DNA of 45,158 nucleotides from CAZRVH01 sp964608325 (GTDB taxonomy: Bacteria > Patescibacteriota > Gracilibacteria > Peribacterales > Peribacteraceae): the NCBI GenBank assembly GCA_964608325.1, contig CAZSMX010000007.1, forward strand, positions 1-45,158. Direction: 5' to 3'. Positions 41,502 through 45,158 of the stretch are shown here, in pieces. Within the stretch, counting starts at the first letter, position 1. The number at the start of each line of letters is the position of its first letter. Position numbers and translations under genes: made by a program. A model generated the notes under the pieces. That model ran no database searches and was not told the origin of the DNA. It saw only the letters and a program-made list of their open reading frames with translations.

Positions 41502-42410
41502 ATGCTGAAGAAGCCACGACCGTTGCCGTCCCGTTTTAACCGCACCGTGAACCCCGCAACGCGCCGTTTGGTGGAGCGCAGACACGTGCGCAGGAGGGAG
41601 TTTTCCATGCAGAAGTGGAAGCGCAAATGGAGCCATGTGCAGGACAGGATCGGCGCAGTCTGGGCTTTTTTCCGCAGGTTCGGGGTATGGATCGCGGCGT
41701 TCTGCTTCCTGTGCGTCATCGGCATCCTGCTGTTTTCCCCGGCCCTCCAGGTCAGGGAGATCCGCGTCTCCCGCGCGGACCCGCGCGTCGACATCGAGCA
41801 AGTGCAGCGCGCGTTGTCCCCGCTCTTCGGCGAGCGCCTGATGTTCGTGGCGAACGCGGATATCTATCCCCTTCTGAAGAAGGCGATGCCGGATTTGCAG
41901 GGGGCCGATATCAAGAAATCCTATCCTTCCACGCTTGCCATCACGTTGCGCCCGTCGCCGATCATCGCGCAGTTGAAGATCGATGCCGCGGAAGGTGAGA
42001 CGGCGACCGGCGCGTCATTGTCCGATTACCTGACCGAAGACGGCATGTACGTGCGCTACGCGCCGCAACAGGTGAACACGGGAAGCGGCCTCACGCTGTT
42101 ACGTCTCATCGATTGGGGAGCCAAGCCCGTGCCCTGGACGCATCTTCTTTCGCCGGAATTCCTGGACACGATTCAGAAGACAGAGGCCGCACTGTCCGCG
42201 GAGTTCGACCTAAAAACGACGCAACGCATCGTGTATCTCCGCGCGCGCGAATTCCACCTGAAAGTCGGCGCCATCGAGTTGTGGTTCGACCTGCGCAGCA
42301 CCGTCGGCGAACAGATCGAGCGGTACAGGTTGTACCGCAAGACGTCGGACAAGACGCAGGCGAAGCAGTACGTGGATCTGAGGCTGAGGGATAAGATTGT
42401 ATATAAATAG
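41502..42410 (+). CDS. ftsQ: FtsQ/DivIB-like cell-division protein
   Basis: 302 aa. A basic cytoplasmic N-terminus (about 1-60), one membrane helix (60-79), then a POTRA-like domain (ALQVREIRVSRADPRVDIEQ, about 81-150) and a beta domain (about 160-300), the layout of the divisome protein FtsQ/DivIB. Sequence identity to the family is low by eye; topology and POTRA are the main evidence. ATG 41502 is 8 nt after TATCAT (41488-41493), so leaderless. An AT-rich inverted repeat follows. Downstream are two cell-wall hydrolase genes. Confidence 0.8.
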   Translation: MLKKPRPLPSRFNRTVNPATRRLVERRHVRRREFSMQKWKRKWSHVQDRIGAVWAFFRRFGVWIAAFCFLCVIGILLFSPALQVREIRVSRADPRVDIEQVQRALSPLFGERLMFVANADIYPLLKKAMPDLQGADIKKSYPSTLAITLRPSPIIAQLKIDAAEGETATGASLSDYLTEDGMYVRYAPQQVNTGSGLTLLRLIDWGAKPVPWTHLLSPEFLDTIQKTEAALSAEFDLKTTQRIVYLRAREFHLKVGAIELWFDLRSTVGEQIERYRLYRKTSDKTQAKQYVDLRLRDKIVYK

Positions 42411-42424
42411 CTTCATTAGCTTGT

Positions 42425-42517
42425 AGCTTCATTAGCTTCATTAGATAAATATACTTTCCCTAGAAATGCGATTTGCTACTTTCTAACGAAGCTAAAGAAG
42501 CTAACGAAGCTGCTTTT
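42425..42517 (+). terminator. Long imperfect inverted repeat after ftsQ
   Basis: TAGCTTCATTAGCTTCATTAG (42425-42445) can pair imperfectly with CTAACGAAGCTAAAGAAGCT (from 42483, running to 42511), then TGCTTTTTG. The arms are built from TAGCTTC(A/G)T word repeats that begin right at the ftsQ stop. Confidence 0.6.
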
Positions 42518-42581
42518 TGAGATAAGAAATATCAATACCGAATGGTTGTTCACGACCCCCCTCTTCCCTAGACTGTCCGCG

Positions 42582-43442
42582 ATGTTTGGACCCCTACTTT
42601 CCTTGTTCCTGATGGGAATGGTTCCCGTATGGGGATTGTCTCCGGAAGGTTCCGTCATAAGCAAGGAACTGCGCGTATCGCCGCCCGCACTCGCCTGGCA
42701 GGGCGACGTGCCCGATTTCGCGCGCCGGCTTTCCGCGTCCGGCATCATCATCATGGACGTCGAAAGCGGCCAGACGGTCTTCCAGAAAAACGCTTCGATG
42801 GAGATGCCCATGGCCAGCCTCACCAAGCTTATGACGGCGCTCGTGATCGTTGAGAATCACGCGATGGATGAGAAAGTGCGCGTGCCAGACGACATCGAGG
42901 ACGTCGTGGGAAACAGCATCCATCTGCCCGCGAGCAATACGTTCACTGTGGGCGATCTGCTCTCGGCACTGCTCATTATGTCCAGCAACGACGCCGCCGT
43001 GACGCTCGCGGAATTCCACAGCGGTTCCGAGAAGGACTTCGCGCAGGAGATGAACGCCCGCGCGCAAATTCTGGGATTGCGCGATACGCACTACGACAAC
43101 GCATCGGGCCTCGATAGCCGCCGCCAGACATCCACGCCGCGCGACGTTGCCCTCCTCGGTACCTTCGTGATGCGTATTCCCGAGATAGCGAAGCGCATGT
43201 CCACGGCATCCATGACCATCACCAGCCTGGAGGGGAATTCCATGTCTCTATCGCACACGAATAACCTGGTGCACGGAAGCCAGTCATCCGTCGTTGCCGG
43301 CAAAACCGGTACCACCGACGCGGCCGGACAATGTCTCCTGTCCATCGTCGAGGAAAAAGACCGCACGTACGTCGTCGTCTTGCTGCGTTCTGCCAATCGT
43401 TACGGCGACATGAGCCGCATTCTCCCCGTTCTCCCCGAATAA
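42582..43442 (+). CDS. dacA: D-alanyl-D-alanine carboxypeptidase (S11 family)
   Basis: 286 aa. A signal peptide (MFGPLLSLFLMGMVPVWGLS) is followed by a penicillin-binding fold with active-site S79-L-T-K82, S134-S-N136 and the K-T-G box in VAGKTGTTDAAG. It removes the terminal D-Ala of peptidoglycan stem peptides. The C-terminal membrane-anchor domain of PBP5-type enzymes is missing, so it may be secreted or held by the signal helix. ATG 42582 is 7 nt after TAGACT (42569-42574): leaderless. The next gene starts 6 nt after its stop. Confidence 0.94.
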   Translation: MFGPLLSLFLMGMVPVWGLSPEGSVISKELRVSPPALAWQGDVPDFARRLSASGIIIMDVESGQTVFQKNASMEMPMASLTKLMTALVIVENHAMDEKVRVPDDIEDVVGNSIHLPASNTFTVGDLLSALLIMSSNDAAVTLAEFHSGSEKDFAQEMNARAQILGLRDTHYDNASGLDSRRQTSTPRDVALLGTFVMRIPEIAKRMSTASMTITSLEGNSMSLSHTNNLVHGSQSSVVAGKTGTTDAAGQCLLSIVEEKDRTYVVVLLRSANRYGDMSRILPVLPE

Positions 43443-43448
43443 TCCGAC

Positions 43449-44492
43449 GTGAAGCCGTTTCCCGTCCGCCATTGGCTGTCCCTGCGTATCCGTCTGTTAT
43501 GCACGCTTATCTTCGTGCTCGGGGGATTCCTGCCCCCGTACATCCCAAAGGACGCACTTGCGCAGGCGGAAGATCAGGATCTTCCCGATACGCAGCAGTT
43601 CATGCTCGTGGAGGATGGCTTCCTCATGAAGTCGTCGTCCCTTACGCGCGCGGGTTCGCGGCGCCTGTTCGCGGATACCATTGCGCACACCGTGGCGGAG
43701 GGCGATACGGTGGAGAAGGTCGCGCAGCAATACAACGTAAGCCCGGACACCGTTCGTTGGGCGAACAATCTCTCCCCCACCGACAAGCCGAAGGCGGGAG
43801 GCCAGCTGATTATCCTTCCCGTGGATGGCATCCTGCACACCGTCAGTCGCGGACAGACGCTATCGCGTATCGCGCAGCTGTATGACATCCCCGTCGGGGA
43901 CATCGCCGCGCAGAACGGCATAGAAGGAGGATTCATCGTGGTCGGCCAACAGATCATCGTGCCACGCGCCAAACCCATCGTCGCATCACCCACGGTCATC
44001 GCGCAGAAGCCTCCCGTCACGGGAGGCCCGTCGTCCGCCAAGCCGGGAACGAAGCCGACGCCCGCCAAACCCGCTCCCCCGTCCCCCGGCAAGCCTACGG
44101 CCGTCGCCGAACCGACGTTCGGTATCCTGCAGATGCCTTGCGAAAAGTGTTCTTACACCCAGTACTTCCACGCGGGCCACTACGCGGTGGATATCCAGCA
44201 GAAGGGCGGAGGACCCATTTACGCCGCGGAAGCAGGTACGGTCATTCGTGCCGAGACGGGCTGGAACGGGGGCTACGGCAACGTGATTGAGATCGACCAT
44301 GGCAACGGGCTTGTAACGCTCTACGGCCACAACAAGGAGCTCTACGTGAAGAAGGGTGATTCGGTCACCCGAGGACAGAACATCGCGTGGATGGGTAATA
44401 CCGGCCGCGTGTACGGCGCCACGGGTATCCATATCCACTTCGAGGTCCGCGTGAATGGAGTGAAAAAGAATCCGCTGCTGTATTTGCAGTAG
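43449..44492 (+). CDS. LysM-M23 peptidoglycan endopeptidase
   Basis: 347 aa, GTG start. An N-terminal signal/anchor (about 10-30) is followed by two LysM domains (HTVAEGDTVEKVAQQYNVSP near 83 and HTVSRGQTLSRIAQLYDIPV near 137) that bind glycan, a Pro/Lys linker (about 180-220) and an M23 zinc peptidase domain with HYAVDI, TLYGHNKEL and GIHIHFEV. It is probably transcribed with dacA (6-nt spacing). Together with the M23 protein at 36452 it points to hydrolysis of cross-bridges during growth or division. Confidence 0.94.
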   Translation: MKPFPVRHWLSLRIRLLCTLIFVLGGFLPPYIPKDALAQAEDQDLPDTQQFMLVEDGFLMKSSSLTRAGSRRLFADTIAHTVAEGDTVEKVAQQYNVSPDTVRWANNLSPTDKPKAGGQLIILPVDGILHTVSRGQTLSRIAQLYDIPVGDIAAQNGIEGGFIVVGQQIIVPRAKPIVASPTVIAQKPPVTGGPSSAKPGTKPTPAKPAPPSPGKPTAVAEPTFGILQMPCEKCSYTQYFHAGHYAVDIQQKGGGPIYAAEAGTVIRAETGWNGGYGNVIEIDHGNGLVTLYGHNKELYVKKGDSVTRGQNIAWMGNTGRVYGATGIHIHFEVRVNGVKKNPLLYLQ

Positions 44493-44514
44493 AAAGGTAG
44501 GTTAAGTAGGTAAG

Positions 44515-44549
44515 TAGGTTGGTAGCCGTCCTACTCTCCTACCAACCTA
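44515..44549. repeat. Inverted repeat after the LysM-M23 gene
   Basis: TAGGTTGGTAG (44515-44525) and CTACCAACCTA (44539-44549) are perfect 11-bp arms. They follow direct GTAGGT word repeats that begin just after the stop codon. No U-tract. Confidence 0.6.
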
Positions 44550-44581
44550 ATATTCCTAATTCATTCGCCTTTTTCCTATGT

Positions 44582-44610
44582 TTGCATATATTTAATAATT
44601 ATGTTATAAT
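44582..44610 (+). promoter_or_regulatory. Promoter of the 44621 gene
   Basis: TTGCAT (44582-44587), 17-nt spacer, consensus TATAAT (44605-44610), in the most AT-rich stretch of the window. Confidence 0.75.
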
Positions 44611-44620
44611 AGTAAAGTAC

Positions 44621-44746
44621 ATGAAACAGACATCCATCCTGCATCTTCCGGACAATAAAAGACATCTGCTCAGTGCGGCGATCCTGTGGGTCGTGTTCGC
44701 GGGCGTCTGCGTCGTATTCGCCAACGTGATGGCTGCCAGCGCTTGA
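44621..44746 (+). CDS. Small single-pass membrane protein, 41 aa
   Basis: MKQTSILHLPDNKRHLLSAA, then one hydrophobic helix (about 17-37) ending AASA. No family recognised. Its near-consensus promoter ends 10 nt before ATG, so it is nearly leaderless and may be highly expressed. A 34-residue N-terminal extension in frame would precede the promoter -10 and is rejected. Confidence 0.6.
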   Translation: MKQTSILHLPDNKRHLLSAAILWVVFAGVCVVFANVMAASA

Positions 44747-44805
44747 TTTCGGTTGCGGAAGCGGAACGTCACTGATACTCTTCGCCAGCCAAAACGAAGG
44801 GTTTT

Positions 44806-44882
44806 GGAGCTGTAGCTCAGCTGGTTAGAGCGCCTCCCTGTCACGGAGGAGGTCGCGGGTTCGAGTCCCGTCAGCTCCGCCA
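44806..44882 (+). tRNA. tRNA-Asp (anticodon GTC)
   Basis: A complete cloverleaf: acceptor GGAGCTG/CAGCTCC, D-arm GCTC/GAGC, anticodon stem CCTCC/GGAGG with loop CTGTCAC, T-arm GCGGG/CCCGT with TTCGAGT, and encoded CCA (44880-44882). Confidence 0.98.
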
Positions 44883-45158
44883 TCATTGTTTCTATACGTG
44901 GAACGTAGCTCAGCTGGCTACGTTTTCACTTGGGAAAACGTTTTTAAAAAGCGCCTCCCTCGTCTCCCCTAGTCACGGAGGAGGTCGCGGGTTCGAGTCC
45001 CGTCAGCTCCGCCATCATTGTTTCTATACGTGGAACGTAGCTCAGCTGGCTACGTTTTCACTTGGGAAAACGTTTTTAAAAAGCGCCTCCCTCGTCTCCC
45101 CTAGTCACGGAGGAGGTCGCGGGTTCGAGTCCCGTCAGCTCCGCCATCATTGTTTCTA
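44881..45158 (+). repeat. 132-bp tandem array of tRNA-Asp-derived units
   Basis: Two complete copies (44881-45012 and 45013-45144) and the first 14 bp of a third end the window; the copies look identical. Each unit contains the tRNA-Asp 3' half from GTCACGGAGG to CCA unchanged. The 5' half is altered: GGAACGTAGCTCAGCTGG, then an insert holding overlapping hairpins (AACGTAGC/GCTACGTT at 44902-44924 and ACGTTTTC/GAAAACGT at 44920-44941 followed by Ts), and an 11-nt insert (CGTCTCCCCTA) just before the anticodon. The acceptor stem cannot form normally, so these are tRNA-like but probably not functional tRNAs. The array may be real or a contig-end assembly effect. Confidence 0.8.

Noticed and set aside
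44881..45012. Group I intron in a tRNA
   Set aside because: Inserts are about 30 and 11 nt, far too short, and no P3-P7 core is visible.
44881..45158. Extra functional tRNA-Asp genes in the array
   Set aside because: The 5' acceptor strand is changed (GGAACG instead of GGAGCTG) and both the D-arm and anticodon loop contain inserts, so a normal cloverleaf cannot form.
1..45158. UGA recoding to glycine (genetic code 25)
   Set aside because: UGA ends conserved proteins at the expected length (UvrB, PyrF-like) and does not appear inside conserved frames.

Overview
The window reads as a chromosomal segment of a small-genome, GC-rich bacterium, most likely of the Candidate Phyla Radiation and possibly Peregrinibacteria/Peribacteria-like. 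This is an inference. It rests on secreted proteins with long Ser/Arg linkers (around 540-690, 9780-9900, 27030-27320 and 28350-28560), S-layer homology domains, many ORFan genes and tight spacing. UGA works as an ordinary stop (for example uvrB at 19594-19596), which excludes the UGA-to-glycine code of Gracilibacteria/Absconditabacteria. I see no prophage, insertion sequence, CRISPR array or rRNA.

Layout. 1-1769: an SLH-domain surface protein, artificially broken by a 100-N scaffold gap. 1831-2649: an orotidine-5'-phosphate decarboxylase-like protein that has lost its catalytic residues. 2770-3360: an ORFan. 3421-3856: a four-helix-bundle (IVP) gene framed by G-rich inverted repeats. 3853-7999: comM, yraN, pgl and zwf. 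8139-9006: two ORFans. 9007-13595: a PGRP-amidase/SpoIID fusion, a glycosyltransferase, a lone receiver domain and a membrane protein. 13702-17503: a small ORFan, serS and a four-gene ORFan cluster. 17617-21724: uvrB, galU, a small ORFan, hsp20 and an XRE regulator. 21850-24966: recJ and two secreted proteins. 25029-29590: dnaJ and a 1123-aa Cys-rich surface protein. 29611-30896: three small transcription units with the same architecture. 30900-34973: a KH/R3H protein, a structured non-coding RNA locus, HU and topA. 34997-39383: an ORFan, tRNA-Trp, two bPH-like membrane proteins (one fused to a pore-less voltage sensor), an M23 peptidase and a dGTPase. 39620-44492: a YfiH-type protein, a second glycosyltransferase, then ftsQ, a D,D-carboxypeptidase and a LysM-M23 peptidase. 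44621-45158: a small membrane protein, tRNA-Asp and a 132-bp tandem array derived from that tRNA.

How the genes work together. Envelope functions dominate: the SLH protein, amidase/SpoIID fusion, two M23 peptidases, carboxypeptidase, FtsQ, two glycosyltransferases and GalU. These point to active peptidoglycan remodelling and surface glycosylation. zwf and pgl supply the oxidative pentose-phosphate branch. UvrB, RecJ, ComM and YraN deal with DNA; DnaJ and Hsp20 are chaperones.

Expression signals are unusual. In at least sixteen genes a -10-like hexamer lies 6-10 nt before the start codon with no Shine-Dalgarno sequence, which predicts leaderless mRNAs. The three small units at 29.6-30.9 kb are the contrast: they share a TTGAC(A/T)-N16-TAG(G/C)CT promoter, a hairpin leader, ribosome-binding sites and individual terminators.

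The observations I rate highest are the voltage-sensor/bPH fusion, the active-site-less PyrF, the triple small-gene family, the 346-nt closed RNA at 31.6 kb, the tRNA-Asp-derived array, and the G-rich repeat that frames the IVP gene and also lies inside two coding sequences.
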